Part shown: piece after piece, positions 41,362 to 50,202 of the stretch | Position numbering within the stretch: position 1 is the stretch's first letter | Layout of the letters: each line of letters begins with the position of its first letter | Source of the DNA: Bailinhaonella thermotolerans | Lineage (GTDB): Bacteria; Actinomycetota; Actinomycetes; Streptosporangiales; Streptosporangiaceae | Assembly (NCBI RefSeq): GCF_003594875.1 | Contig: NZ_QZEY01000004.1 | Span: forward strand, 496,001-560,000 | Direction of reading: 5' to 3' | Length of the DNA stretch: 64,000 bases | Notes under the pieces: model-generated | Told to the model about the DNA's origin: nothing | Database searches by the model: none | What the model saw: the letters and a program-made list of their open reading frames with translations, nothing else | Translations under genes and position numbers: made by a program

Positions 41362-42243
41362 GTGACCTCGACCGTGACCGCGCCGCCCGTCCAGGCCCGC
41401 ACCGAGGCCGTACGGCCGCGCCGGCCCCGGCGGCCCGGGCGCGTCGCCGTGCACGTGCTGCTGTGGGGGTACGCCGCCGGGGCGCTCCTGCCGTTCGTCG
41501 TGATGGTGGCGAACTCGCTCCGGCCCACCTCGGAGATCTTCACCGAGCCGCTGCGGCCCCCGCTGTCGCCGTCCTTCGACAGCTACGTGCGGGTGTGGAC
41601 GGAGGCGTCGTTCTCGACGTACTTCCTGAACTCCCTCATCGTGACCTGCGGGGCGGTGCTGATCGGGACGGCGGTGTCGGCGCTGGCCGCCTACCCGCTG
41701 GCGCGCTACGACTTCTTCGGCAACCGGTTCCTGTCGGCGTACTTCCTGGCCGGGCTGATGCTGCCGATCCGGCTGGGGCTCGTGCCGATCTTCTACCTGA
41801 TGGAGTCGATGGGGCTGATCGACTCGCTGCTCGGGCTGACCCTGCTGTACGCCGCGTCGGGCGTGCCGTTCGGGGTGTTCGTGCTCGGGGCGTTCTACCG
41901 GTCGCTGCCGCTGGAACTGGACGAGGCCGCGCGGATCGACGGGGCCGGGGAGTTCCGGATCTTCGGGCGGATCATGCTGCCGCTGGTCCGGCCGGCGCTG
42001 GCGTCGGTGGCGTTGTTCCAGTTCGTGCCGCTGTGGCATGAGTTCCTGTATCCGCTGGTGCTGCTGCGCACCGACGACCGGTTCACGATCCCGCGCGGGC
42101 TGGCGCAGTTCTTCGGGGAATACCAGACCGACTGGTCGGCCCTGTTCGCCGGGCTCGTCCTGGCCACGCTGCCGCTGTTCGTGCTGTTCGTGGTGGCCAC
42201 CAAGCAGATCATCGCGGGCCTGACGGCGGGCATGAGCAAGTAG
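41362..42243 (+). CDS. ABC transporter permease (UgpE/MalG-like)
   Basis: 293 residues, the partner permease. The EAA loop reads LDEAARIDGAGEFRIFGRIM. A basic N-terminus precedes six hydrophobic segments. GTG 41362 follows GGGAGGG. The 73 bp between the permeases hold a 26-codon frame (41285-41365) that overlaps both genes by 4 bp; it may only serve to carry ribosomes across. Confidence 0.9.
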   Translation: MTSTVTAPPVQARTEAVRPRRPRRPGRVAVHVLLWGYAAGALLPFVVMVANSLRPTSEIFTEPLRPPLSPSFDSYVRVWTEASFSTYFLNSLIVTCGAVLIGTAVSALAAYPLARYDFFGNRFLSAYFLAGLMLPIRLGLVPIFYLMESMGLIDSLLGLTLLYAASGVPFGVFVLGAFYRSLPLELDEAARIDGAGEFRIFGRIMLPLVRPALASVALFQFVPLWHEFLYPLVLLRTDDRFTIPRGLAQFFGEYQTDWSALFAGLVLATLPLFVLFVVATKQIIAGLTAGMSK

Positions 42244-42287
42244 TCCCCGTGTTGAATGGACGCGACACGCGGAACGAAGGGGGCGAC

Positions 42288-43217
42288 GTGGCCGGAAACC
42301 AGGCCGGGGACGAGGCGAGGGAGTGGTACTCCAGCGGGATCTTGGTCCGGCTGCGCGGCATGGTCCAGTCGCTGCGGCCGGCCGAGCGGCGGGTCGCGCT
42401 GGCGGTCCTGGCCGACCCCCAGGGCGTGGCCGACCGGCCGATCGGGCAGCTCGCGCGCGAGTGCGGGACCTCGGAGACCACCGTCCTGCGCTTCTGCCGC
42501 TCGATCGGCCTGCGCGGCTACCCCGAGCTGCGGATCGCGCTGGCGCGGGAGGCCACGCTGGAGGCGAGCCGGGCCGGCGGGGAACCCCCCGCCGACGGTG
42601 ACATCAGCGCCGACGACTCCCTGGAGCAGATGGTCGCCAAGATCGGCTTCAGCGGCGCGCGGGCGGTCGCCGAGACCGCCGAGCACCTCGACGTCGAGGC
42701 GCTGGAGAAGGCGGTGGCCGCCGTGGTCGCCGCCCACCGCGTGGACCTGTACGGCGCGTCCGCCAGCGGCATCGTGGCCGCCGACCTGCACCAGAAGCTG
42801 CACCGCATCGGCCTGCTCGCGTTCACCTGGCCGGACTTCCACGGCGCCCTGACCTCGGCCGCCCTGCTCCGGGAGGGCGACGTCGCCATCGGCATCTCCC
42901 ACTCCGGCACCACCGTGGACGTCGTGGAGGCGCTGCGCGTGGCCGCCGACCACGGCGCGACGACGATCGCCATCACCAACTTCGACCCCTCGCCGATCAC
43001 CGCGCTGGCCGACATCGTGCTCAAGACGGCCGCCAGGGAGACCGTCTTCCGCCCCGGGGCGATGGGCAGCCGGCTGGCCCAGCTCACCGTCGTGGACAGC
43101 CTCTTCGTCGGCGTCGCGTCCCGCCGGGCCTACACCGACACCCTCACCGCGCTGGAGGACACCTTCCGCGCGGCGAACATCCGCCACGCCGCCGCCACCC
43201 CCAAGCGCCGCCGCTGA
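42288..43217 (+). CDS. RpiR-family regulator, MurR-like
   Basis: 309 residues: an N-terminal HTH_6 domain (RPAERRVALAVLADP, CGTSETTVLRFCRSIG) and a SIS sugar-phosphate-binding domain (DLYGASASGIVAADL, IGISHSGTTVDVVEAL). In other bacteria MurR senses MurNAc 6-phosphate and represses mur genes. GTG 42288 is favoured by GAAGGGGG just upstream; GTG 42249 lacks one. It ends the murQ operon and is the best candidate for the repeated AACTTYCGAACA sites before murQ and nagZ. Confidence 0.88.
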   Translation: MAGNQAGDEAREWYSSGILVRLRGMVQSLRPAERRVALAVLADPQGVADRPIGQLARECGTSETTVLRFCRSIGLRGYPELRIALAREATLEASRAGGEPPADGDISADDSLEQMVAKIGFSGARAVAETAEHLDVEALEKAVAAVVAAHRVDLYGASASGIVAADLHQKLHRIGLLAFTWPDFHGALTSAALLREGDVAIGISHSGTTVDVVEALRVAADHGATTIAITNFDPSPITALADIVLKTAARETVFRPGAMGSRLAQLTVVDSLFVGVASRRAYTDTLTALEDTFRAANIRHAAATPKRRR

Positions 43218-43222
43218 CGCCG

Positions 43223-43274
43223 CGCCGTCCACCCCCCGCCGTCCACCCCCCGCCGTCCACCCCCCGCCGTACAC
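43223..43274 (+). repeat. 14-bp tandem repeat after the RpiR gene
   Basis: Three exact copies of CGCCGTCCACCCCC (43223-43264) and a decayed fourth. It starts 5 bp after the stop codon. Confidence 0.85.
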
Positions 43275-43295
43275 GCCGGGCCGCACGCCCCGGCC

Positions 43296-43355
43296 GTACT
43301 GCCTCAAGGCGTACTGCCTCAAGGCGTACGTCCCCAAGGCGTACGTCCCCAAGGC
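43296..43355 (+). repeat. four 15-bp tandem units
   Basis: GTACTGCCTCAAGGC twice, then GTACGTCCCCAAGGC twice (43296-43355), and a partial fifth. The two pairs suggest duplication of a two-unit block. It lies between the RpiR gene and the convergent lipase-like gene. Confidence 0.85.
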
Positions 43356-43400
43356 GTACGGCCTCGGCCCGCCCCGGGCCGCCGGAGCGGGGTGGGCGGG

Positions 43401-45449
43401 TCAGCGCGGGTCGGAGACGCAGGGGCGGGGGCCGCAGACGTCGGCGACGACCCCGGTCTTGAGGAAGATCGCCTTCTGGAGCTGCGCGGCTGGGGTGCGG
43501 CGCGGGTCCTCGTGCGGGTCCGTGCCCTCCGCCGGCGGGGTGTTGGTCACCGGCGGCGGGGGAGTCCCGCTGTCCCAGACGACCAGCGCCGAGCCGGGCC
43601 ACGCCGGGCCGTGGACGGCCGGGACGCCCCAGTACGGCACGCGGTCGGGCGAGCGGCCGGACGCCAGGGCGGGCGCCATGAGACGGGCGCCGATCGTGCG
43701 GGCCTCGACGTCGGCCGTGACCGTCGCCACCTGGTGGTCCCCGAACGCCACGTGCATGAGGACCCGGTGCCGGGGCGTGCCGGGGTAGGGGTCGCCGGTC
43801 ATGTGGGCGGCGTACCCGTTCGCCTCGCCGCGGTCCCAGAGCATCTGCATCAGCGCGAGGATGAGCTGCTGGTCCAGCTTGTCGGGGTAGTTGCGGTCGA
43901 AGGCGGCCTGGAACGGGGCCGAGTCCGCGCTGCGGTTGAACAGCGTGCTGTAGTTCATCCCCGTCACCCCGAGCACGCCGCGCCGGATGTCGGGGGACAG
44001 GGCGACCAGCGCGCCGCCGAGGATGCCGCCCTGGCTGTTCCCGTCGAAGACCAGGCCGTGCCGTACGTCGATGAGAGGGCGGCCCCCGGCCGCGCGGAAG
44101 GCGGGGTGGGAGGTGAAGCCGTCCTCCTCGATCATCGCGCGGCCGAGGAAGACGAAGCCGAGGAATGCCTGCTGCGTCCGGTCCGGGATCGCGTGGAACC
44201 GCGACATGTCGCTGAACGTCGCGATGACGCTGGGGATGTCCTCGTCGGACATGCCGATCCACTTGGTCGCGCAGAACGCGAAGCCGTGCCGCTCGGCCAT
44301 GGTGGCCACGTTCCCCGCGCCGACCTCCGCGTGCCGCCCGAGCAGGCCGTGGCCGTACAGCGCGGCGCGGGCGGGACGGGTGAAGGCGGCGCGCGGCAGC
44401 TCGCAGCGGAACGGGGCGGCCTGCGTGTTCCCGGGCAGCCGCGCGGGCAGCCCGTCGGGCCCGTAGTTGAGCCCGGAGCCGGGCGGGCCGCCGGGCCGGT
44501 CCAGGTAGCTGGGCACCCGGACGGTCCCCTCGACGCGGCGCGCGATCTGGGCGTTCTGCTCGGGCGTGAAGTCGGTGACGGACGTGACCTCGAAGGACGG
44601 CGAGCGGCCGGCCAGCTCGCGCAGCGCCTCGTCGCGCATCCTCAGCGCGCGTTCCGCGAGCCCGCGCTCGCTGGCGACCGTGAAGTCCCAGGCCAGGTAC
44701 AGCCCGTCGCGGCCCACCCCGTGCCGGCGCAGCGCCTCCAGCGCCGGCCGCAGCCGCCGCTGCCGGTCGCGCAGTTCGTGCCCCGGCGGCAGCGGGTCCC
44801 CGGCGACGGCCGCGAACGCCGGATTCGCCGGGATCGCGTTCCCGGCGGCGTCCCGCAGGTTCCGCAGCGCGATCGCGTACCGGTGCCCTTCGCGCAGGTT
44901 GCGGGCGGGCCGCACGATCAGCGCCCGCCGTTCCGGTGGCGCGCCGGCGTCGAGCTCGGCCCAGTACGGCCGGCGCTCGCCGCTCGTCAGGTCCAGCAGC
45001 ACGATCGGGGCGCGGCGGTCCAGCGACCGGCCGATGTCGGTGATCGGCGCGGCCCCGGTCCGCGCGAGGTCCACCCCCGGCACCAGCGCCAGCATCATCG
45101 ACCCCGGCGAGAACCCGTCGCTCCGGTTCCACTCGCCCGGCGCGATCGGCGTCCCGGCCGCCGACCTGGGCATGGCCCGCTCCGCGAACGCCACCCGCCG
45201 CCCGGTCGCCGTCGCCGGGTCGGCCACGGTGAAGTGGTCGTTGGGGAACGGCAGCAGGCACGCCCCCGGGTCGATCGGGTCGCACCCCTCGGCCGCCCGG
45301 CCGGTGGCGGCCGCCGTACCCGCGGGGGAGACGGCGGGCGCCGCACCGGCCTGCGGCGAGGCGGGGGAAGCGGCGGCCAGGGCGGTGAGGAGGGCCGTGA
45401 CGAGCGCGGCGGCGGCCGGCGCGGCGAGGAGGCGGGGGAGGGGGCGCAA
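43401..45449 (-). CDS. secreted lipase/esterase-like protein
   Basis: 682 residues with a long signal region (LLAAPAAAALVTALLTALAAA). CLLPFPNDHFTVADPATATG and DGFSPGSMMLALVPGVDL resemble the N-terminal domain of bacterial virulence-factor lipases (VolA type). The C-terminal half is alpha/beta-hydrolase-like with nucleophile motif GNSQGG and an earlier LYGHGLLGR. The best start is a TTG at 45449: GAGG lies 6 bp upstream and a compact signal peptide follows; no ATG fits. It would act outside the cell on acyl esters or phospholipids; the substrate is unknown. Confidence 0.75.
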   Translation of the reverse strand: MRPLPRLLAAPAAAALVTALLTALAAASPASPQAGAAPAVSPAGTAAATGRAAEGCDPIDPGACLLPFPNDHFTVADPATATGRRVAFAERAMPRSAAGTPIAPGEWNRSDGFSPGSMMLALVPGVDLARTGAAPITDIGRSLDRRAPIVLLDLTSGERRPYWAELDAGAPPERRALIVRPARNLREGHRYAIALRNLRDAAGNAIPANPAFAAVAGDPLPPGHELRDRQRRLRPALEALRRHGVGRDGLYLAWDFTVASERGLAERALRMRDEALRELAGRSPSFEVTSVTDFTPEQNAQIARRVEGTVRVPSYLDRPGGPPGSGLNYGPDGLPARLPGNTQAAPFRCELPRAAFTRPARAALYGHGLLGRHAEVGAGNVATMAERHGFAFCATKWIGMSDEDIPSVIATFSDMSRFHAIPDRTQQAFLGFVFLGRAMIEEDGFTSHPAFRAAGGRPLIDVRHGLVFDGNSQGGILGGALVALSPDIRRGVLGVTGMNYSTLFNRSADSAPFQAAFDRNYPDKLDQQLILALMQMLWDRGEANGYAAHMTGDPYPGTPRHRVLMHVAFGDHQVATVTADVEARTIGARLMAPALASGRSPDRVPYWGVPAVHGPAWPGSALVVWDSGTPPPPVTNTPPAEGTDPHEDPRRTPAAQLQKAIFLKTGVVADVCGPRPCVSDPR

Positions 45450-45632
45450 TCGGCACCTCGCAGGGGGCGGGACGGCGGCCAGCCAATCGTCGGCCCCGCG
45501 CCGCGCCCCGTCAATGCCGGCGGGCGGTCTCGACAGGAACGGCAATAACCTGAAAAACCGGGCATTCCCAACGGGGCGGGGAAGGCCCATAGTGGTGGGC
45601 GCGGGGGGACGTCGCCTCACCCGGAGGTCGCC

Positions 45633-46763
45633 ATGCGGCGCCGCACCTTCATGCTGAACGTCTCGGCCGGACTGGGGGCGGTCGCCGTCTCCGGAACCCT
45701 CTGGAGGGACGCCACCGCCCCGTCCGTCACCGCCGGCGCGAGCCCGTACGGCCCGCTCGGCCCGCCGGACGCGAACGGGATGGCGCTGCCCGCCGGGTTC
45801 CGGGGGCGGATCGTGGCCCGGACCGGGCAGACGGTCGGCGGGCTGCGGTGGCATCCGGCGCCGGACGGCGGGGCGTGCTTCGCCGCGGGGACCGGCTGGA
45901 TCTACGTCTCCAACTCCGAGGTGCCGCTGACCGGCGGCGTCTCGGCGATCCGGTTCCGCGCCGACGGCTCGGTCGAGCGGGCGTACCGGATCCTGGACGG
46001 CACCAATCTGAACTGCGCGGGCGGGGCCACCCCCTGGGGCACCTGGCTGTCCTGCGAGGAGACGTTCCGCGGCCGGGTCTACGAGACCGACCCGCAGGGC
46101 GTGCGCGCGGCCGTCTACCGGGCGGCGATGGGCCGGTTCAAGCACGAGGCGGCGGCCTGCGACCCCGACCGCCGGTGCGTCTACCTCACCGAGGACGAGA
46201 GCGACGGCTGCTTCTACCGGTTCACCCCGAACACCTGGGGCGACCTGTCGAGCGGGCGGCTCGACGTGCTGTGCGGGACCGGCGAGGCCGTGGAGTGGCG
46301 GCCGGTGCCCGACCCCAACCCGACCGCGATCCAGCGCCAGACCCGCCACCAGGTCGGCGCGGCCCGGCACTTCAGCGGCGGCGAGGGCTGCCACTACGCC
46401 GCCGGCGTCTGCTACTTCACGGCCAAGGGCGACCGCAAGGTCTGGGCGTACGACGCGGTGCGGCAGCGCCTCACCTCGGTCTACGACGGCGGCGGCACCC
46501 TGGACGGGGTGGACAACATCACCGGCACCGCCGCGGGCGACCTGTACGTCGCCGAGGACGGCGGCAACATGGAGATCAACGTCATCACGCCGGACGGCGT
46601 GGTCGCCCCGATCATGCGCCTGAGCGGCCAGGACGGTTCGGAGATCACCGGCCCGGCGTTCTCCCCCGACGGCACGCGCCTGTACTTCTCCTCCCAGCGG
46701 GGCACGTCCGGCTCCGTCACCGGCGGCATCACCTACGAGGTCACCGGCCCCTTCCGCCGGTGA
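45633..46763 (+). CDS. PhoX-like (DUF839) Tat-exported protein
   Basis: 376 residues. The N-terminus RRRTFMLNVSAGLGAVAVSG is a twin-arginine signal. NCAGGATPWGTWLSCEE is the conserved DUF839/PhoX stretch, and propeller-like repeats (GDLYVAEDGGNMEI, SPDGTRLYFSSQRG) follow. Full PhoX phosphatases are usually longer, so this may be a shorter relative with calcium/iron-dependent phosphatase activity or only the propeller. ATG 45633 follows CCGGAGG. It is divergent from the lipase-like gene. Confidence 0.82.
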   Translation: MRRRTFMLNVSAGLGAVAVSGTLWRDATAPSVTAGASPYGPLGPPDANGMALPAGFRGRIVARTGQTVGGLRWHPAPDGGACFAAGTGWIYVSNSEVPLTGGVSAIRFRADGSVERAYRILDGTNLNCAGGATPWGTWLSCEETFRGRVYETDPQGVRAAVYRAAMGRFKHEAAACDPDRRCVYLTEDESDGCFYRFTPNTWGDLSSGRLDVLCGTGEAVEWRPVPDPNPTAIQRQTRHQVGAARHFSGGEGCHYAAGVCYFTAKGDRKVWAYDAVRQRLTSVYDGGGTLDGVDNITGTAAGDLYVAEDGGNMEINVITPDGVVAPIMRLSGQDGSEITGPAFSPDGTRLYFSSQRGTSGSVTGGITYEVTGPFRR

Positions 46764-46794
46764 GCCGCGCGGCGCCCGCCGTACGGCCCGGCGG

Positions 46795-47394
46795 TCAGGC
46801 CAGCGGGTGCGCCAGGACCAGGGAGTGGGGCAGGTCGCGCAGCTCCTCGAAGCCGAGGCGGCGGTAGAAGGCGATCGCGCCCGGGTTCTCCTTGGACACG
46901 CCCAGGTGCACGCCCGGCGAGCCCGCCTCGGCCAGCGCCGCGAACAGCGCGCGCATCAGCCGGCGGCCCCAGCCCGCCCCCTGGGCTTCGGGGAGCAGGT
47001 CGATGTGCAGGTGGGACGGGTAGGCCTCGACGATCTCGGCGGGCGTGCGCGGCGGGTTGTGGATGTGCTCGACGAGCCACCGCTCCGGGGCGTCCGCAGG
47101 AGTGCCGTCCAGCGGGTACTCCTCCCGCAGCCGCGGCCACCAGGTCCGCTCGCACGCGTCCTCGAACTCCCGCGTGTCGGACGCCCCCAGGACGTACCCC
47201 CGGGGGCGCTCCCCGTCGTCCACCACGAACGCGAACCGCGGCTGCAGCTCCAGGTAGGGCCCCACGTAGACGTTCCCGAGCAGCCGCGGGTCGGAGTACA
47301 GCCCCGACGCGTCCAGCCCGTGCAGCCCCGTCCGCAGGCACACGTCGTACAGCGCCGCCTCGTCCCCGGGCCGGTACGGCCTGATCGTGATCAT
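46795..47394 (-). CDS. GNAT-family N-acetyltransferase
   Basis: 199 residues. The acetyl-CoA loop is LLPEAQGAGWGRRLM, followed by the GNAT beta-bulge region GVHLGVSKENPGAIAFYRRL. IRPYRPGDEAALYDVC is the usual first strand and helix. ATG 47394 is preferred over an upstream GTG at 47424. The substrate is unknown. It is transcribed in the same direction as the FAD monooxygenase but is separated from it by a strong hairpin. Confidence 0.85.
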   Translation of the reverse strand: MITIRPYRPGDEAALYDVCLRTGLHGLDASGLYSDPRLLGNVYVGPYLELQPRFAFVVDDGERPRGYVLGASDTREFEDACERTWWPRLREEYPLDGTPADAPERWLVEHIHNPPRTPAEIVEAYPSHLHIDLLPEAQGAGWGRRLMRALFAALAEAGSPGVHLGVSKENPGAIAFYRRLGFEELRDLPHSLVLAHPLA

Positions 47395-47450
47395 TCGCCC
47401 CCGCTCCGCTCGCTCCCCGTGCACCGTACCAACCTCGCGCGGGGCGCCCG

Positions 47451-47485
47451 CCGCGCCGTACGGCCGCGCGGGCCGTACGGCGCGG
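47451..47485 (-). terminator. 15-bp stem terminator after the monooxygenase gene
   Basis: CGCGCCGTACGGCC (47452-47465) pairs with GGCCGTACGGCGCG (47471-47484) around GCGCG, with one more C-G pair outside. It lies 39 bp past the stop of the minus-strand monooxygenase. Each arm contains the genome's common CCGTACGG palindrome. Confidence 0.65.
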
Positions 47486-47523
47486 GCCGGGGCCGGCGGG
47501 CGCCGGGGCCGGCGGGCGCGGGG

Positions 47524-48741
47524 TCAGCGGGCGGCGGGAAGACGGGACGCGTAGTCGCGGACGGGCATGGAGTCGTGCAGCCGCAGGCCCCCGCCCCTGA
47601 GCCGGGCCAGGGCGCGGGTGAGGCCGGCGGGCAGCGCGGAGACCAGGCTCGCCCCCCGCACCAGCCCCCAGACGCCCGCCCGGGAGGTGGGGACGAGGGT
47701 CTTCGCGGCGCGCAGGGCGAACGCACGGCTGGCGTGAACCAGGGGCAGCATCTCGCGCTCGTACGCGGCGAACGCCCGCTCGTGGTCGCCCCCGGCGGCG
47801 GCCAGCTCCCCGGCCAGGACGTACGCGCCGCAGACGGCCAGGCTGGTGCTGCCGCCCACGGCCGGGCCGGGGCTGTACCCGGCGTCGCCGACGAGCGTGA
47901 CGCGGCCCCGCGACCAGGTCTCCATGCGGAGCTGGGTGATCGAGTCGAAGTAGAACGCGGGCGAGCGGTCCAGCTCGGCCAGCCAGGCGTCCACCTGGGG
48001 GTGCATCCCGGCGAACGCCTCGCGCACCAGCTCCTTCTGCCGCGGCGCGTCGCGGTGGTGGTAGTCCAGGCGGGCGGCGCGCCGGACGATGAACAGGGCC
48101 CGGGCGTCGTCCATGTGGGCGGCGGAGTAGACCCCGGCGGTGCGGCCCACGTCGAGGTGGCCGACGTACTCCCCGTCCGCCGCCAGTTCCTTGGGCACGG
48201 ACGCGACGGCCAGGTACGCCCCGATGTACGCCGAGAACGCCGACTCCTCGCCGAAGACGAGCCGCCGCACGTTCGAGTGCAGGCCGTCGGCCCCGACGAC
48301 CAGGTCGAAGCGGCGGGGCGCGCCGTTCTCGAAGGAGACCTCGCCGTCCGGGCCGATCCCGGTGATGGAGTCGCCGAAGACGTATTCCACGTCGTCCCTG
48401 GTGGTGTCGTAGTAGATCTCGCTCAGGTCGTCGCGCATGATCTCGACGTGCCGGTCCGAGGCCGCGCCGAAGATCTTGCCGAGGTCCACGCGGGCGGGGC
48501 GCGGCGAGCCCTTCCGGTACATGGTCATCCGGTCGGTGCCGGTGGCGGCCTTCTCGATGCGCGCCGCCGCGCCCATCCGCTCGGAGATCTCCATGGCCGG
48601 GCGGAACAGGTCCACCGCGTGCCCGCCGGTCTTGCGGAGGGCGGGGGCCCGCTCCACGACGGTGACCTCGAAGCCGTACCGCGTGAGCCAGTGGGCGAGG
48701 ACGGGACCGGAGACGCTGGCGCCGGAGATGAGGATCCGCAT
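47524..48741 (-). CDS. FAD-dependent monooxygenase
   Basis: 405 residues of the PHBH/TetX-like flavoprotein hydroxylase group. The dinucleotide motif is ILISGASVSGPVLAHWL, the mid-region VVGADGLHSNVRR is the DG motif, and TLVGDAGYSPGPAVGGSTSL is the GD FAD-ribose motif. It would hydroxylate a small aromatic or polyketide-like substrate with NAD(P)H and oxygen. ATG 48741 follows GGAG at 6 bp. It is divergent from a TetR gene, with two operator copies in the 75-bp gap, the classic arrangement for xenobiotic-inducible detoxification. Confidence 0.9.
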   Translation of the reverse strand: MRILISGASVSGPVLAHWLTRYGFEVTVVERAPALRKTGGHAVDLFRPAMEISERMGAAARIEKAATGTDRMTMYRKGSPRPARVDLGKIFGAASDRHVEIMRDDLSEIYYDTTRDDVEYVFGDSITGIGPDGEVSFENGAPRRFDLVVGADGLHSNVRRLVFGEESAFSAYIGAYLAVASVPKELAADGEYVGHLDVGRTAGVYSAAHMDDARALFIVRRAARLDYHHRDAPRQKELVREAFAGMHPQVDAWLAELDRSPAFYFDSITQLRMETWSRGRVTLVGDAGYSPGPAVGGSTSLAVCGAYVLAGELAAAGGDHERAFAAYEREMLPLVHASRAFALRAAKTLVPTSRAGVWGLVRGASLVSALPAGLTRALARLRGGGLRLHDSMPVRDYASRLPAAR

Positions 48742-48750
48742 GAGCTGCTC

Positions 48751-48800
48751 CTTACTTATCGTTAAGTAAAAGCTAGCACGAGACTTACCTATCGTTAAGT
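48751..48800. promoter_or_regulatory. duplicated TetR operator in the divergent monooxygenase/TetR gap
   Basis: CTTACTTATCGTTAAGT (48751-48767) and CTTACCTATCGTTAAGT (48784-48800) differ by one base and are 33 bp apart, about three helical turns. Each has inward-facing CTTA and TAAG half-sites. Together they cover most of the promoter space of both genes. Confidence 0.72.
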
Positions 48801-48816
48801 CAGATATCCTGGGAGC

Positions 48817-49356
48817 GTGGCCAGGCCCTCCGACACCAGACAGCGCATCCAGGCGGCCGCCCGGGAGCTCTTCGCGAGCCAGGGCGTGCGGAAGACGAGC
48901 CTCCAGGAGATCGCCGACCGCCTCGGCATCACCAAGCCGGCGCTCTACTACCACTTCTCCTCGCGCGAGGACCTGGTGCGCAGCATCGTCCAGCCGCTGA
49001 TCGACGAGGGGGAGGCGTTCCTGCGCCGGCAGGAGGCCAAGGGCGAGGTGGACGCCCGCGCGATGCTGGGGGAGTACTTCGACTTCCACCTCCGGCACCG
49101 CGAGGAGCTCATGCTGATCCTCACGGAGCTGACCACGCTCGCCGAGCTCGGCCTGGTGCAGGTGGTGCTGTCCTGGCGCGAACGGCTGGCCGCCCTGCTC
49201 ATCGGGCCCGAGCCCACGCTCGTCATGGCCGCCCGCGCGACCATGGCCCTCGGCGGCGTCCAGGACTGCGTCGTGCAGTTCCCCCACGCGCCGGCGGACG
49301 AGCTGCGCGAGGCGACCGTGGGCGCCGCCCTCGCCGTACTGGGAATCCCGGGATGA
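48817..49356 (+). CDS. TetR-family regulator of the monooxygenase
   Basis: 179 residues; the helix-turn-helix is LFASQGVRKTSLQEIADRLG then ITKPALYYHFSSREDLV. The GTG start at 48817 has only a weakly spaced GGGAG, so translation may be low. The duplicated operator immediately upstream points to autorepression plus repression of the divergent FAD monooxygenase. Confidence 0.88.
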   Translation: MARPSDTRQRIQAAARELFASQGVRKTSLQEIADRLGITKPALYYHFSSREDLVRSIVQPLIDEGEAFLRRQEAKGEVDARAMLGEYFDFHLRHREELMLILTELTTLAELGLVQVVLSWRERLAALLIGPEPTLVMAARATMALGGVQDCVVQFPHAPADELREATVGAALAVLGIPG

Positions 49357-49366
49357 CCATGTAATC

Positions 49367-49385
49367 TGTCCTGCATGCCAGGACA
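49367..49385. promoter_or_regulatory. inverted repeat spanning the IclR start codon
   Basis: TGTCCTG (49367-49373) and CAGGACA (49379-49385) are perfect 7-bp arms around CATGC, which includes the ATG of the IclR gene. GTAATCT just upstream is a possible -10. An operator here would give tight autorepression. Confidence 0.55.
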
Positions 49386-50166
49386 GCGTGTGACAGGGGC
49401 GAGCGGCTATCGCGAGCGGAACTCGACCGCGGACCGGGCCCTCGACATCCTGGCGCTCTTCGACGACCGCCGCCTGGTGCTCGGCGGCCAGGAGGTCGCC
49501 GACGCCCTCGGCGTGGCGCGCTCGACCGCCTACCGCTACCTCCAGAGCCTGGTGTCGTCCGGGTTCGTCGAGGAGCAGCAGCCCGCGGGCTACCGGCTGG
49601 GACCGCGCGTGTTCGAGCTGGCCCGGCTGGCGCGCAAGGGCGTGGGGCTGTCGGAGGCGGCCCGCCCGGTGATGCGCGACCTGGCCGACGCGGTGGGCGA
49701 GGCCGTGCTGCTGACCCGGCGCACCGGGACGTCGGTGGTCTGCCTGGAGCGCGAGGAGGCCGCGCACCCGATCCGGCTGTCCTACGAGCGCGGCCACGTG
49801 GTCCCGGTGAACGCCGGCTCGGCCGGGCTCGTCCTGCTCGCGTGGGCCCCCGGCAAGGAGGTGGACCGCATCGTGGAGGCGGGGCTGCCCAGGCTGACCG
49901 GGGCGACGCTGACCGACGTGACGACCCTGCGCGCGCGGCTGGCCGCGATCCGCGAGGAGGGCGTCGCGGTCTCCCGGGGCGAGCTGGACCCCGACGTGAT
50001 GGGCGTGGCCGCCCCGATCAGGGACGGGGGCGGGAACGTCGTCGCGGCCGTGAGCATCGCCGCCCTGTCGCACCGCGTCCCCGACTCGCGCGTCCCCGGC
50101 ATCGCCCGCGCCGTGGTCTCCGCCGCCGGCGAGATCACCTCGCGCCTCACGCTCATGACCTCCTGA
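49375..50166 (+). CDS. IclR-family regulator
   Basis: 263 residues: winged helix (RALDILALFDDRRLVLGGQE, ARSTAYRYLQSLVSSGF) and the IclR effector domain (PVNAGSAGLVLLAW, GVAAPIRDGGGNVVAAVSI). ATG 49375 is inside an inverted repeat, and transcription may start very close to it. Neither neighbour is an obvious metabolic target, so the regulated pathway is unknown. Confidence 0.88.
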   Translation: MPGQRVTGASGYRERNSTADRALDILALFDDRRLVLGGQEVADALGVARSTAYRYLQSLVSSGFVEEQQPAGYRLGPRVFELARLARKGVGLSEAARPVMRDLADAVGEAVLLTRRTGTSVVCLEREEAAHPIRLSYERGHVVPVNAGSAGLVLLAWAPGKEVDRIVEAGLPRLTGATLTDVTTLRARLAAIREEGVAVSRGELDPDVMGVAAPIRDGGGNVVAAVSIAALSHRVPDSRVPGIARAVVSAAGEITSRLTLMTS

Positions 50167-50202
50167 CCTCCCGATCTCCCGTCCCGGGGGCCGGCCCGGG
50201 CA

